DNA of 37,920 nucleotides from a virus. Positions within the stretch are counted from its first letter, which is position 1, and each line of letters begins with the position of its first letter. The DNA lies in the IMG/VR virus record IMGVR_UViG_3300006917_000065, positions 1-37,920 of that record. The stretch is one strand, 5' to 3'. The notes beneath the pieces were generated by a model. That model was not told the DNA's origin, made no database searches, and worked only from the letters and a program-made list of their open reading frames with translations. This document shows positions 7,827 to 15,605 of this stretch, one piece after another. The position numbers and the translations under genes were made by a program.

Positions 7827-8498
7827 CTAAATGTCGCAGATGCCGTTTAGATCAAATTCATCCGAACTGTCGAATGGCGCATCCCAAGGATCTTCATCTA
7901 TTCTGAAGTCGTTAGCAAACTCCGACAGAGTATAGGGGTTAATGCTTTCCTCCAGTCGCCGAATCGCACGTACTTGATGGGTGGCTGCAGTGTAATTTCG
8001 GAATGCAGTCAACAAAATCTCAGTGGCCCGCCAGGGGCGGTCATTAGCTTCCCTGAGGAACAGGCTAACCTCTTCCTGACGCCTGTGGAGAAGAGAACCC
8101 ACCATTTTGTGATCTTGATCAAAGACCCATTTGGGAATCTCTTGACTTACGCCACGCCAGTTTTCTTGTTCTAGGCAATCAATGATGTTGCTGTACAAAA
8201 AGGAATTCCAGCCAACCGAATGGATAAACGACAGCAAAGCCTGGTGCATGGACTGATCTAAGCCTAGATTCAGCTTCTTGAGTTCTGTGTCTAATACTTC
8301 TAACTCGTGGTATAGATACTCCAGGGCTTTGCGTTTCGTGCAGAGATGTCCACGCCTGACCGGAGATCCGTCCGGGTAATACTGTGTCCCATAACCAATG
8401 GTGTACGGCTCACCACCAGTGGCCGGATCTGAGTATGCTTTTTCGTTATACCCTTCGTATTTTCTGATTAATTCAATTGCCGCAGAAAAATCAGACAT
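7827..8498 (-). CDS. Phage lysozyme (GH24-like endolysin, 223 aa)
   Basis: N-terminal muramidase of the T4/P22 lysozyme type: Glu15 in IRKYEGYNEKAY, Asp24 in YSDPATGG and Thr33 in YTIGYGTQY reproduce the Glu-Asp-Thr catalytic triad. The later AFRNYTAATHQVRAIRRLEE is where the family has its closing helices. It has no signal peptide and would need a holin. Residues 185-223 are an acidic extension beyond the usual length of about 165. The start ATG at 8498 follows a perfect 9-bp hairpin by two nucleotides and has no ordinary Shine-Dalgarno, so its translation is probably controlled by that structure. Role: peptidoglycan cleavage at lysis. Confidence 0.88.
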   Translation of the reverse strand: MSDFSAAIELIRKYEGYNEKAYSDPATGGEPYTIGYGTQYYPDGSPVRRGHLCTKRKALEYLYHELEVLDTELKKLNLGLDQSMHQALLSFIHSVGWNSFLYSNIIDCLEQENWRGVSQEIPKWVFDQDHKMVGSLLHRRQEEVSLFLREANDRPWRATEILLTAFRNYTAATHQVRAIRRLEESINPYTLSEFANDFRIDEDPWDAPFDSSDEFDLNGICDI

Positions 8499-8500
8499 AA

Positions 8501-8521
8501 GGGGGTAACTAAGTTACCCCC
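8501..8521 (-). promoter_or_regulatory. Perfect hairpin at the start codon of the lysozyme gene
   Basis: GGGGGTAAC (8501-8509) and GTTACCCCC (8513-8521) are perfect complements with a 3-nt loop. In the mRNA the 3' arm ends two nucleotides (TT) before the lysozyme ATG. No U-tract follows, so it is a poor terminator. The GGGGG of the 5' arm is sealed in the stem. It may restrict ribosome access and delay lysozyme synthesis; that role is inference. Confidence 0.6.
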
Positions 8522-8534
8522 AATCATACACAAA

Positions 8535-8660
8535 TTATTTACCTTGGCCGCGAGTTTTCTTGCGTCCATGGTTAGGCAAGGAGTGCAATCCCTGGCCCTG
8601 TCTCGTCTTTTTTGGCTTGGACTCAATCTTGATAGATGCGGTGGACTTGGGTTTTGCCAT
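8535..8660 (-). CDS. Small highly basic phage protein (41 aa)
   Basis: Reading from ATG 8660 gives MAKPKSTASIKIESKPKKTR, then a Gly/Arg/Lys-rich tail ending KKTRGQGK and a TAA at 8535. The KPKKTRQGQG-HS pattern with a KxRGQG end is one I recall from short conserved proteins of cyanophages and other phages, of unknown function. The charge and length suggest nucleic acid binding. It lies between the lysozyme and the 75-aa gene on the same strand. Confidence 0.65.
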   Translation of the reverse strand: MAKPKSTASIKIESKPKKTRQGQGLHSLPNHGRKKTRGQGK

Positions 8661-8686
8661 GATGAATTGGGTTTGGCATACGCAGT

Positions 8687-8914
8687 TTAGCGGTAGTTTT
8701 GCTGTGTGGCTGCCTGCAAGACCAATTGCTTGATCTCAGGAGAATACTCAGAATTAATCAAATCTTCATGACGGAATGGATACTGAAAATCAAGAAAAGC
8801 ATTCCTTAGCTCAGGATTTTTTGTTTGTGCCGCCATCACATGCATGACCCTTTGATCCGGAAAGATTTCTGGCGTATAACCAGTACTGTACTTGCCTGCC
8901 AATTTCATCACCAT
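8687..8914 (-). CDS. Hypothetical protein (75 aa)
   Basis: No domain recognised. The start overlaps the stop of the upstream DUF6321-like gene in the arrangement ATGGTGA (8908-8914), so translation is likely coupled; an internal ATG two codons later is also possible. The sequence is soluble and mixed in charge, with a helical C-terminus (SPEIKQLVLQAATQQ). Confidence 0.55.
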   Translation of the reverse strand: MVMKLAGKYSTGYTPEIFPDQRVMHVMAAQTKNPELRNAFLDFQYPFRHEDLINSEYSPEIKQLVLQAATQQNYR

Positions 8915-9210
8915 TTCGTTTTGTGACTCCAGTACCGTGCCGACATCTTATCTGGATTGGGATCTTGAGCGTTATGTCGGGCGTAATAAGAACGCTTTCG
9001 TGCTTTATCTTTGGCACTCTTTGGATGTTTCCCAGCGCCTTCTACACCTTGTTGACCAAACCTGATGATACGCTCCTCTCCTCCCTCGCAGGCTTTAACG
9101 ATATGGCTCTTAGTCTTATGCCCAGGCGTGCGTTGCGGCTTATTGCAAGCCATCTTATCCTTCTGGTATCGCTTGGCTGCAGCTACAGCTTTCCTTGGTT
9201 TGTCCGACAT
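8908..9210 (-). CDS. DUF6321-like basic protein (100 aa)
   Basis: The stretch SHIVKACEGGEERIIRFGQQ followed by GVEGAGKHPKSAKDKARKRS and ARHNAQDPNPDKMSARYWSH matches a phage family (DUF6321) known for conserved VKACEGG, IRFGQQG and KMSARYW motifs, with unknown function. It is very basic (Lys/Arg through the length). Its 5' end overlaps the upstream HNH gene by 56 nt and its 3' end the 75-aa gene by 7 nt, so this is a tight leftward operon. Confidence 0.65.
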   Translation of the reverse strand: MSDKPRKAVAAAKRYQKDKMACNKPQRTPGHKTKSHIVKACEGGEERIIRFGQQGVEGAGKHPKSAKDKARKRSYYARHNAQDPNPDKMSARYWSHKTKW

Positions 9211-9580
9211 AATTAATATGAACTAAAGAATGGTCTCCTTCTCTTTCCCAGTTCAATACTTGGAAGGGATCTTGGTCAATCCATCTTTCAATTCTATTGA
9301 GCCTAGCCTTGGAGAAGAAATCTTGTTGTAGATACCATTCGTGCAACTTATAAGAAGCTTTGGACGTATTACAACGCCGGCATGCTGGCACTAGGTTTTT
9401 ACGAGTTGTTTCTCCAGATTTATAACGTGGTACAACATGATCTAAACTCGTGGCATCTTCACCGCAATATGCGCATTGGTGGTTCCAGGATTTATAAATT
9501 TCGTCTCGAAAACGTTTCTTTGCTAGTTTTGGAGTGACTTCAACGAGTAAGGCGATCGGCTCATGCTCGCTGTAGTACAT
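9155..9580 (-). CDS. HNH endonuclease (141 aa)
   Basis: Classical HNH: QCAYCGEDATSLDHVVPRYK, then SGETTRKNLVPACRRCNTSK, with CxxC zinc pairs, the DH catalytic pair (SLDHVVP) and the final Asn (NLVPAC/N). It resembles the HNH domain of the cyanobacterial and phage 5-methylcytosine-specific McrA-like group in layout. Its 3' end overlaps the DUF6321-like gene by 56 nt. The start MYYSEHEP follows AAAGAG. It may be a homing endonuclease or a packaging-associated nuclease; position away from the terminase favours homing. Confidence 0.8.
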   Translation of the reverse strand: MYYSEHEPIALLVEVTPKLAKKRFRDEIYKSWNHQCAYCGEDATSLDHVVPRYKSGETTRKNLVPACRRCNTSKASYKLHEWYLQQDFFSKARLNRIERWIDQDPFQVLNWEREGDHSLVHINYVGQTKESCSCSQAIPEG

Positions 9581-9720
9581 ACTCTTTAGTTGCCGTTAAC
9601 TTATTCTAATTTCCTTAAGCTTTACATAAGTTCATACTACCCTTAAAAAAACATGAATACTCTCGGCCAGAAGGTTAAGTCCGTTACGGTACAAGAGTTG
9701 TTCACCCTGACGCCTACGTC

Positions 9721-9939
9721 ATGGCTCAAAACACAGGCTGGGTTTCCGTTGCTCGCGCAGAGGAACTTCTCGGAATAGATCGCAAGGAACTCTTCCGTAT
9801 GCGTGATGATGGAACCTTAAAGCTGGGTCCGCATTTTGCTGCTTTTCCTGAGACTCGTTCCAGGGATGGTTATCGCTGGAATGTGGAAGCAGTCAGGAAA
9901 CACCTGCATAAACAGGAGAAGCTGCCTGTGGCTGCTTGA
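9721..9939 (+). CDS. Excisionase-like HTH protein (72 aa)
   Basis: VARAEELLGIDRKELFRMRD is a helix-turn-helix like those of excisionases and small MerR-like regulators; the second half LGPHFAAFPET and YRWNVEAVRKHLHKQ matches the wing and recognition part common in cyanobacterial Xis-type proteins. The gene ends overlapping, tail to tail by 47 nt, the integrase-like gene on the other strand, recalling an int/xis pair. ATG 9721 lacks a Shine-Dalgarno; a 41-codon frame (9653-9778) overlaps it and could provide coupling. Confidence 0.65.
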   Translation: MAQNTGWVSVARAEELLGIDRKELFRMRDDGTLKLGPHFAAFPETRSRDGYRWNVEAVRKHLHKQEKLPVAA

Positions 9940-10315
9940 TAGCTTTGTAGTGGTTCTTGCGCATCTTATGTGCCAAGAGCAAATCAGTTACATTGATATC
10001 GATTGCCTGATGCGCCATTAACCTGTACAACTGAGACGAAAAAGGGGGAATACGGTCTTGCACTTCGCAAGGCCGTTTTTTTTGCAGGTTAAACAAAAAC
10101 ACCCACTGTGGATGCAACGGGTGAATAGGACGCTTTTTACTTGTAAGGACCAAGGTGTTCCCTGGTCCCCAGTCAAATGAAGCAAGGTCTTTTGCGTTGA
10201 TGCCGTAGGTGGCGATCATTCCGAATAACCAGGCCGCATCTTTATTGACACGCTGGGAATCCAACTGGAAAAACGCATTTACAATCCGCTGATCCACAGG
10301 GATGGGCTGAGTCAT
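9893..10315 (-). CDS. Degenerate tyrosine recombinase-like protein (140 aa)
   Basis: Residues 27-75 (AAWLFGMIATYGINAKDLAS, then RPIHPLHPQWVFLFNLQ) follow the catalytic-domain start of cyanobacterial-type integrases, where the usual text is W-x-x-G-M-L-A-T-Y-G-L-R-P-H-E and then a K-x-G-R-x-x-x-P-L-x-P-E-W strand. The catalytic Arg of GLRPHE is Asn here (GINAKDL). The C-terminal LLLAHKMRKNHYKAI resembles the G-H-S...Y end, but HxxR is not recognisable. The N-terminal arm-binding domain is absent. It probably cannot recombine DNA; it could still bind it, or be a decaying relic. Similarity is by eye from memory of the family. Confidence 0.5.
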   Translation of the reverse strand: MTQPIPVDQRIVNAFFQLDSQRVNKDAAWLFGMIATYGINAKDLASFDWGPGNTLVLTSKKRPIHPLHPQWVFLFNLQKKRPCEVQDRIPPFSSQLYRLMAHQAIDINVTDLLLAHKMRKNHYKAIKQPQAASPVYAGVS

Positions 10316-10390
10316 GGCTGAGGTGAGCTGCGTCCCCAGAATCTAAGAATCATGGATCACTGGTCGCCGCTTCTTAAGGAATTCCTAACA

Positions 10391-10404
10391 AGTCTTATAA
10401 GACT
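10391..10404. promoter_or_regulatory. 14-bp perfect palindrome (operator candidate)
   Basis: AGTCTTATAAGACT is a perfect inverted repeat in the 121-nt gap upstream of the integrase-like gene, followed by an AT-rich stretch with a second imperfect dyad (ATAAGTATACCTTAT). The gap also follows the stop of the 596-aa virion gene. A binding site for one of the two neighbouring DNA-binding proteins is plausible; nothing proves it. Confidence 0.4.
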
Positions 10405-10436
10405 CAAGATAAGTATACCTTATATGTAAATAAATA

Positions 10437-12227
10437 TTACGGATTATATGGCTGTCCGTTCTTATCAAACATGGTGAAATTCTCTACGGTGATATAAGAG
10501 GCTGGTACATTAAAAAGTTTTTGTAAAAATGGAAGCATGTTTGGAGACTGACAGTTATATGGTGGCACGTCCATCAAAGACAAAGATTTGCGTGTCATTT
10601 TTGCGGCTAACATTTCTTGCTGTTCTGTTTCCGTGTCTTCTACTAATTTTTGTTCCCATGCAACCATTGAACCTTCTTCTACCGGAAAATCAGATGGCTC
10701 TGGTGGGAATACGCCATCTTTAAAGCGCAACGCATAAATGTGTTTGCAATAACGCATTTCATCTAAAAGCGGCGTCCAGTTATCTGTCACAGATGTGATA
10801 ACAGATTGAGACGAAGAGTAATCTTCGTATGTGGGCATACTCTCTGGTGTTGATCCTTTAATGCCTGGATTTGAAGTGCTCCTTAAATAAGTAGCGCCAA
10901 ATTCTCTGTAAACCCCCGGATTGTCTCGATTGGAATTGCGTTTAGCAATGTTATTAACAGATGATTCCAACCCTGGTGCATAACCAGAAGGGTAATATAC
11001 ATTCAACGTATTTGACTGATCTGCTGGGACCATGGCACTGTTAAGTACACGAGCACGTGCCTCAAAGATTTTAGTGACTCCAGCGTTTAAAATACTGCCT
11101 ATACCTGCATCTCCTTCAATAGAGTAAGTAAAACTAACCTCAGGATTGACACTGGTGATCTCATAAAAACCATCACCTACAGCGCCTGTAGTTCCTTGTA
11201 CAGAAATAAAAGTATTAACTGCAGGAGGAACTGTTGTTGCAACAGTAATTGTAGAGCTGTTGGCTGTAATTGCATCAAACAAAACAGGTGTTGATAAAAC
11301 AACCGCAGTTGTTTGTTCAAAACGCCCAGGTTTAATAGAGGCAATGTTAGATCTTGGATAAGCCTTTTTATAAGATCTTTCAGTTGTGTTGTGAAGATAT
11401 CGATAATCCCTGTGGGTAAAATCTTGACAAGAACAAGAGAATCTAGCGCCAGTATTTAAAAACCGTCCAGGCTGAAATCCTATTACAGATGGAGTTCTAT
11501 ATTCTTTGTCAGGAGTTATTTGAACGGAGCCTGCTTTTTTAAAAGTTAGAATTCCATTAAATGGATCAGTGTCAATTAATACAGCTTGTACGTACCCATA
11601 ACGTTTTTGAGTATTTGGATTAATACTATCGGCACTGATTAACGGACCATCTGCAACAATAATTCTGTCTTCAAAAATTTCTGTATTTAAAGGTTTTAAA
11701 CCATTGGTCTGACCCGGAACAGGAATGTAAAAAGGCGGTGGCAATGGATTTGATGTGCTCCATGTACCAGAGAGAGTGACATACCAATTATTTGAATCTT
11801 CTGTAACAGAAGCAATGCCCAACTTATTGGTGCTTACAGGATCAGTTAGTTTATCGGTCCTGGCAGACCCCGCATATCTCCACACAGCCCAATGCATACC
11901 AAGATCTCTGTTGGTTGTAGGGAATCCCGCAAACACTCCTGAAATAACTGGGTACGGATTAACGTTTGTATCTACGCTTCCAGATGGTGTTGGAATTTGG
12001 TACTCAAATGGATATGAAAAATCATTGTCATAGAACGTTGCTGTAGCAAGTTCATAACCACGCCGCCAACGCGACCAGGCTGACTCCCTGTTAATTGCAC
12101 TTAAAGAATTAGGAATAGACCCTTTAGAAAACTCTGTTGTAATTGGTTTTAACTTAAAAGGATCTTTATCTCTTGCTTGTAAAAATTGATTGGAAGCACC
12201 AAAGCTATTTCCTTGTTTTGATGCCAT
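10437..12227 (-). CDS. Virion structural protein with split CxC/CxH motif (596 aa)
   Basis: Large soluble protein rich in Ser, Asn, Pro and aromatic residues, typical of tail or baseplate components. Residues 262-280 (RFSCSCQDFTHRDYRYLHN) and 491-501 (MRYCKHIYALR) together give the ligands of a SWIM-type zinc finger (Cys265, Cys267, Cys494, His496), but separated by about 226 residues instead of the usual 10-30. The insert (about 303-390: VLFDAITANSSTITVATTV, YEITSVNPEVSFTYSI) looks like a beta-sandwich module of the kind spread among phage virion proteins. It follows the 259-aa virion gene by three nucleotides. Exact place in the virion is unknown. Confidence 0.7.
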   Translation of the reverse strand: MASKQGNSFGASNQFLQARDKDPFKLKPITTEFSKGSIPNSLSAINRESAWSRWRRGYELATATFYDNDFSYPFEYQIPTPSGSVDTNVNPYPVISGVFAGFPTTNRDLGMHWAVWRYAGSARTDKLTDPVSTNKLGIASVTEDSNNWYVTLSGTWSTSNPLPPPFYIPVPGQTNGLKPLNTEIFEDRIIVADGPLISADSINPNTQKRYGYVQAVLIDTDPFNGILTFKKAGSVQITPDKEYRTPSVIGFQPGRFLNTGARFSCSCQDFTHRDYRYLHNTTERSYKKAYPRSNIASIKPGRFEQTTAVVLSTPVLFDAITANSSTITVATTVPPAVNTFISVQGTTGAVGDGFYEITSVNPEVSFTYSIEGDAGIGSILNAGVTKIFEARARVLNSAMVPADQSNTLNVYYPSGYAPGLESSVNNIAKRNSNRDNPGVYREFGATYLRSTSNPGIKGSTPESMPTYEDYSSSQSVITSVTDNWTPLLDEMRYCKHIYALRFKDGVFPPEPSDFPVEEGSMVAWEQKLVEDTETEQQEMLAAKMTRKSLSLMDVPPYNCQSPNMLPFLQKLFNVPASYITVENFTMFDKNGQPYNP

Positions 12228-12230
12228 ACA

Positions 12231-13010
12231 TCAGAAGAATCCACCCTGTGCGTAGACGTGAGCACCTGGTGTATAACCGGAAATGTTTGGACCTTCTGCA
12301 AAAACACCAACGTAAATACGATCGCCTCGCTCCAGGTAAATTCCTTTGTTCCGAAGGGGAGCGCTTGGGCCCAGTCCGTTAGTGTTTCCTGCTGTGGGCA
12401 TGGGCACAGCCAACTGAGGCATCACATCTGAGCAATCAACAACACCACTGTTTGCTGGGACTGTTTTGGCAAACAAGACACGGTAGTCGCCACTTGCCGG
12501 AATAGGAGTGGTGGTATTACGAGTCTGATAAAAAACAAAGGTTACGGCTGGCTGATAACCATAAGCCACACCTTGATACTGGAAACCACTTGCAATAGCA
12601 CCAGAGTAGTTTAATGCTGTATTGACACCAGTCAAAGTACCGGAACCGGTGTAAGTATAATAACCAACGCCGCTAGCAGTTCCATTAGTTAAGACAGCGC
12701 TGGATTGTATGTAAATAACTTGACCACTCGTTAAAGCAACAACAGTACCTGATGTGCTTGCGTTAACGGTGTAATCAGGATCGCGATAACGATCATTGCG
12801 AACAATGGTGATTGAATCGACAACACCACCGTTGTTGTTATCTTCGCTAAGAGCAGCGTCCATATCCACCAGGATAGATGGGGCCTGGCCCCCCTGGACA
12901 AACACTGTATTACTGGCTTGACTACCAACGGTCTGAGTAGTAACACGCACCGTATCGAACAATGGACGGTCGATAAATACGGGCTGCTTGTTCGAGCTGG
13001 AAGAACTCAA
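12231..13010 (-). CDS. Virion structural protein (259 aa)
   Basis: Thr/Ser/Gly/Val-rich, beta-type sequence without signal or membrane segment (for example TIVRNDRYRDPDYTVNAS and GDYRVLFAKTVPANSG). Composition and setting just upstream of the 596-aa virion gene, with a three-nucleotide gap, indicate a virion component, perhaps a tail or head-neck protein. I do not recognise a family. An internal minus-strand frame at 12731-12946 is a shadow. Confidence 0.65.
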   Translation of the reverse strand: MSSSSSNKQPVFIDRPLFDTVRVTTQTVGSQASNTVFVQGGQAPSILVDMDAALSEDNNNGGVVDSITIVRNDRYRDPDYTVNASTSGTVVALTSGQVIYIQSSAVLTNGTASGVGYYTYTGSGTLTGVNTALNYSGAIASGFQYQGVAYGYQPAVTFVFYQTRNTTTPIPASGDYRVLFAKTVPANSGVVDCSDVMPQLAVPMPTAGNTNGLGPSAPLRNKGIYLERGDRIYVGVFAEGPNISGYTPGAHVYAQGGFF

Positions 13011-13090
13011 AATAAACCTCCTCGATATAGCAGTTTTATCACTGCTTTTGCATACGTGTAGATAAATTCTAACGTAAAAAACTTAATGAA

Positions 13091-13113
13091 AAGCCTCACG
13101 TTTTGTGAGGCTT
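13091..13113 (-). terminator. Hairpin terminator after the lytic transglycosylase gene
   Basis: AAGCCTCAC (13091-13099) and GTGAGGCTT (13105-13113) form a perfect 9-bp stem with a GTTTT/AAAAC loop. Read leftward it stands 5 nt after the stop of the transglycosylase gene; the T-run (AAGTTTTTT) follows after a short spacer, so it is a probable but not textbook terminator, or an mRNA 3' end stabiliser. Confidence 0.65.
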
Positions 13114-13118
13114 AAAAC

Positions 13119-13739
13119 TCAAAACTGAGTTAAGGAATCAAGAAACGGCGTCCTTGGTGTATAAAGCGACGCAGCGGAAATGTCCGTTTCCAACTCAGTC
13201 ATTGGCTTTTTGAAAATGTCAGCCAATAACTGTTGGCCCAACGGAATTGCTGGCTCTTGTGTACCCATTAAAAGATTTTTAAGAAGGTATCCCTTCAAAA
13301 AATCTTGGACACTAGAGCCAGAACTCGCCTCTTGTCCTTGAGGTTTTGCTGGTGGCGGTGCCGCGCCTCCAAGGATGTTCTTCACATAGTTCTGTGTTTC
13401 CTTGAAAGGAGGAATTCCACCATACTTTTCAACATTACCCGGACCTGCGTTATAAGCAGCCAAGGCTTTGTCATAAGAACCAAAACGCTTGAGCTGTTGG
13501 CTTAAATAACGAGCCCCGCCCGTCAAGCTTTGGACGGGATCGTAGGGATTAGTTACGCCAAGACCTTGAGCAGTTCCAGGCATGAGCTGGACAAGGCCAG
13601 CGGCACCTGCACTACTCTTCGCCTGTGGGTTCCAGCCGGATTCTGCGTTTACAAGACGCAGAAAAATGTTTTCATCTACACCAAAATCACGGGCCTTTTG
13701 CCGCGCAATTTCTTTTAGTTGTTCACTGGTGTAAGACAT
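13119..13739 (-). CDS. Soluble lytic transglycosylase domain protein (SLT, 206 aa)
   Basis: Residues 16-120 are a complete GH23 SLT domain: catalytic Glu33 in [13 protein letters not shown], then [18 protein letters not shown], and [19 protein letters not shown]. The remaining 85 residues are Pro/Ser-rich and end in [15 protein letters not shown]. There is no signal peptide. In phage virions such domains cut the peptidoglycan locally during DNA entry, and the setting among virion genes supports that over a lysis role. AGAGG or GGAG precedes ATG 13739. Confidence 0.88.
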   Translation of the reverse strand: MSYTSEQLKEIARQKARDFGVDENIFLRLVNAESGWNPQAKSSAGAAGLVQLMPGTAQGLGVTNPYDPVQSLTGGARYLSQQLKRFGSYDKALAAYNAGPGNVEKYGGIPPFKETQNYVKNILGGAAPPPAKPQGQEASSGSSVQDFLKGYLLKNLLMGTQEPAIPLGQQLLADIFKKPMTELETDISAASLYTPRTPFLDSLTQF

Positions 13740-13749
13740 TGGCCTCTGG

Positions 13750-13866
13750 TTATTCTCCTACCCAATTTGAACTTGCCCTGAGACCGGGAATAAACACTGT
13801 TTGAAGAGTAAGTGCAACAGCCAGATGGGTCAGGGATCGTTTAACAAATTTGGGACAGAGAATCAT
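13750..13866 (-). CDS. Possible small hydrophobic protein (38 aa)
   Basis: A frame from ATG 13866 reads [20 protein letters not shown] and ends SSNWVGE with TAA at 13750. It has two basic residues followed by a hydrophobic stretch, like a short membrane peptide. It ends on the sequence that carries the ribosome binding site of the transglycosylase gene, which fits coupling. No Shine-Dalgarno precedes it and the 215-nt gap is otherwise non-coding, so this is a weak call. Confidence 0.3.
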   Translation of the reverse strand: MILCPKFVKRSLTHLAVALTLQTVFIPGLRASSNWVGE

Positions 13867-13954
13867 GGTTTTAAAGCAACAACACTGGCCCCCGTGAATC
13901 AAAGATTCGTGTCCAGCAGGCTGGGCTTACATGCAAAGCAATGCCAGTTTTATA

Positions 13955-14995
13955 TTAACGTTTTTGCGCGTTTGCTTTATCCAGAAGGGCCTGGAATAAA
14001 GCAGAGCTATCGCGACGACGCTGCTCGGCGGGAGTAATAAAAGAAACGCCGGCTTGATCTGGAGATCCAATCGCATTCATCGGTGTGATATATTCACCCT
14101 GCTCTCCGCCGACAGCTTTAAGCATTGCCGCCTCGGTCGTGGACATCGGTGAATACGCAATGTTTGATGCACTGCTCATGGCAACATTAGGGTCAAAACT
14201 CATAGCAGCAAGAATCTCTTGGTCCGTCAATTGCTGATTAGGACGGAACTGACTCTGAATATTTTGAGTTGTTGTCAGAACAGTATTTGGGTCAAAGCTC
14301 ATGACGCCTAATACTTGCTCATTACTTAAAGCAGAAGGAGTGCCTGGGCCAACGGCGCCTTGGATCGCTTCGTAGCCTGTAGATCCGGGCTTGACATTGG
14401 CTGCCAAACCCCCATGTCTTGCGGCCCAAATACGCATGCCTTCATCACGAACAGCGTTCATTTCCTCCTGAGTCTTGGCAACTTTGCGTGCTGCTTCGTA
14501 ACGCTGCAGTTCTGGGTTCTGTGCTGCCAGCTGTGCAACCCGTGACTTTTCAGTTTGGTACGCACGTTCAGCGGCTAAGTCAGTGTTTGAAGGCAAATCA
14601 GGAACTGCTGGAGGTTGTAATTGATCTTTCGAAAGAACGCTTCCGTATTGACCACCAACATTGCCAGGGGCGCGTTTATAAATTAAATCCTGCCCACTTT
14701 GTGCGGGATACCAGGTTTGACCTCCTACATTAATGGGACCACTGCCAGCGGTCACTGGATTCCAACCTCCTTTGGCAACCAGTTGCTCTTGTCCTCGTTT
14801 AGCAGTTGCATAAAGAGTGGGAATAGCTCCAGCCCCAACACCAGTGAGAGCCTGGATTGCGCTTATGATTGGGTCGGCGGGACGAGCACCGCTAATACCT
14901 TGACCTGAACGCAGACGATTTAAGACTGCTTGTTGATCACGTGCTCGTTGCCGAGCTGCAGAAGCACTAATAAATGCGCCCGGTTGTCCTGGCAT
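13955..14995 (-). CDS. Virion-associated protein with duplicated MSFDPN motif (346 aa)
   Basis: The start is set at ATG 14995 because GGAGG stands five nucleotides before it; a TTG twelve nucleotides further up would place the ribosome binding site inside the gene. The protein is Ala/Gln-rich with a helical centre. Residues about 228-285 hold a tandem repeat: LSNEQVLGVMSFDPNTVLTT and LTDQEILAAMSFDPNVAMSS, about 40 residues apart. No known domain is recognised. Its place between capsid-region and tail-region genes and its composition suggest an internal or neck virion protein. Confidence 0.65.
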   Translation of the reverse strand: MPGQPGAFISASAARQRARDQQAVLNRLRSGQGISGARPADPIISAIQALTGVGAGAIPTLYATAKRGQEQLVAKGGWNPVTAGSGPINVGGQTWYPAQSGQDLIYKRAPGNVGGQYGSVLSKDQLQPPAVPDLPSNTDLAAERAYQTEKSRVAQLAAQNPELQRYEAARKVAKTQEEMNAVRDEGMRIWAARHGGLAANVKPGSTGYEAIQGAVGPGTPSALSNEQVLGVMSFDPNTVLTTTQNIQSQFRPNQQLTDQEILAAMSFDPNVAMSSASNIAYSPMSTTEAAMLKAVGGEQGEYITPMNAIGSPDQAGVSFITPAEQRRRDSSALFQALLDKANAQKR

Positions 14996-15047
14996 AATTA
15001 CCTCCAAACCTCATGTAAATAAAGACGAGAACCAACTGCTTCTCTGA

Positions 15048-15563
15048 TTAAAGACATTCTAAATCAAGACATGCAAACTCTCTGTAAAAGAGCTTCTGGG
15101 CATCCAGGGCTGCTTTTTTAGCTTCTTCCTCTGTTTTAAAATTCCCGACTGTAATTCGTTTACCTTCAAGCGTTACCCTAACTCTATATAACCCTGTGTC
15201 TTTTCTTTGTGAATAACCTACAAAAATTTTATTATAGTTATTTTCGGCTCCTTTAGCTAAACGCAGATTTTCCCAACGATTATCTTTTGGGTTTCTATTC
15301 TTGTGTTCAACTAATAAAACACCTGGATCCTCACCGGTCATAAGAAACCAAGCAATTCTGCTTACGTAGTAACTTTTCCCTTTATGTTTTATAACCCATG
15401 TTTTTCTTCTCTCCGGACCTCCTAAAGAGCCGATTGGTTTGTTTAATTTTTGCTTATCCGCTTTGCATCGTGATTTAATTAGAATTAAATCACCTGTATC
15501 CGGAAGATATCTGTAGTATTCTCTTAATTCTTTTAAGTCCGGTAACGGTGCCGGAGCAACCAT
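15048..15563 (-). CDS. HNH endonuclease with AP2-like domain (171 aa)
   Basis: The start is placed at ATG 15563; a longer frame from a TTG further up would run across a perfect extended -10 promoter. The middle (YYVSRIAWFLMTGEDPG, LVEHKNRNPKDNRWENLRLA) is an HNH nuclease of the phage intron-type (H-x-N...DN-x-x-NLR). The C-terminus (GLYRVRVTLEGKRITVGNFK, then TEEEAKKAALDAQKLFY) is an AP2/ERF DNA-binding domain, a known partner in homing endonucleases. It is free-standing between two structural genes, AT-rich relative to them, and appears to carry its own promoter. Likely a mobile homing gene. Confidence 0.85.
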   Translation of the reverse strand: MVAPAPLPDLKELREYYRYLPDTGDLILIKSRCKADKQKLNKPIGSLGGPERRKTWVIKHKGKSYYVSRIAWFLMTGEDPGVLLVEHKNRNPKDNRWENLRLAKGAENNYNKIFVGYSQRKDTGLYRVRVTLEGKRITVGNFKTEEEAKKAALDAQKLFYREFACLDLECL

Positions 15564-15584
15564 GCTTTTAATACGTGTATCAAT

Positions 15585-15593
15585 ATTATAGCA
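15585..15593 (-). promoter_or_regulatory. Extended -10 promoter of the HNH-AP2 gene
   Basis: On the minus strand the sequence is TGCTATAAT, a perfect TGn extended -10 element, with only a weak -35 seventeen nucleotides up. Transcription would begin near 15578, giving a leader of about 15 nt before ATG 15563. The same TGCTAnnAT pattern precedes the intron HNH gene and the MCP leader. Confidence 0.55.
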
Positions 15594-15605
15594 TACACGG
15601 ATCAA

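Noticed and set aside
9653-9778. 41-codon frame starting with MNTLGQKVKSV upstream of the excisionase-like gene
   Set aside because: Overlaps the HTH gene in another frame, has no ribosome binding site and no recognisable content; kept only as a possible coupling frame.
13801-14037. 78-aa plus-strand frame between the transglycosylase gene and the 346-aa gene
   Set aside because: Runs through the end of the minus-strand 346-aa gene and has no start signal; a short minus-strand frame in the gap is slightly more plausible.
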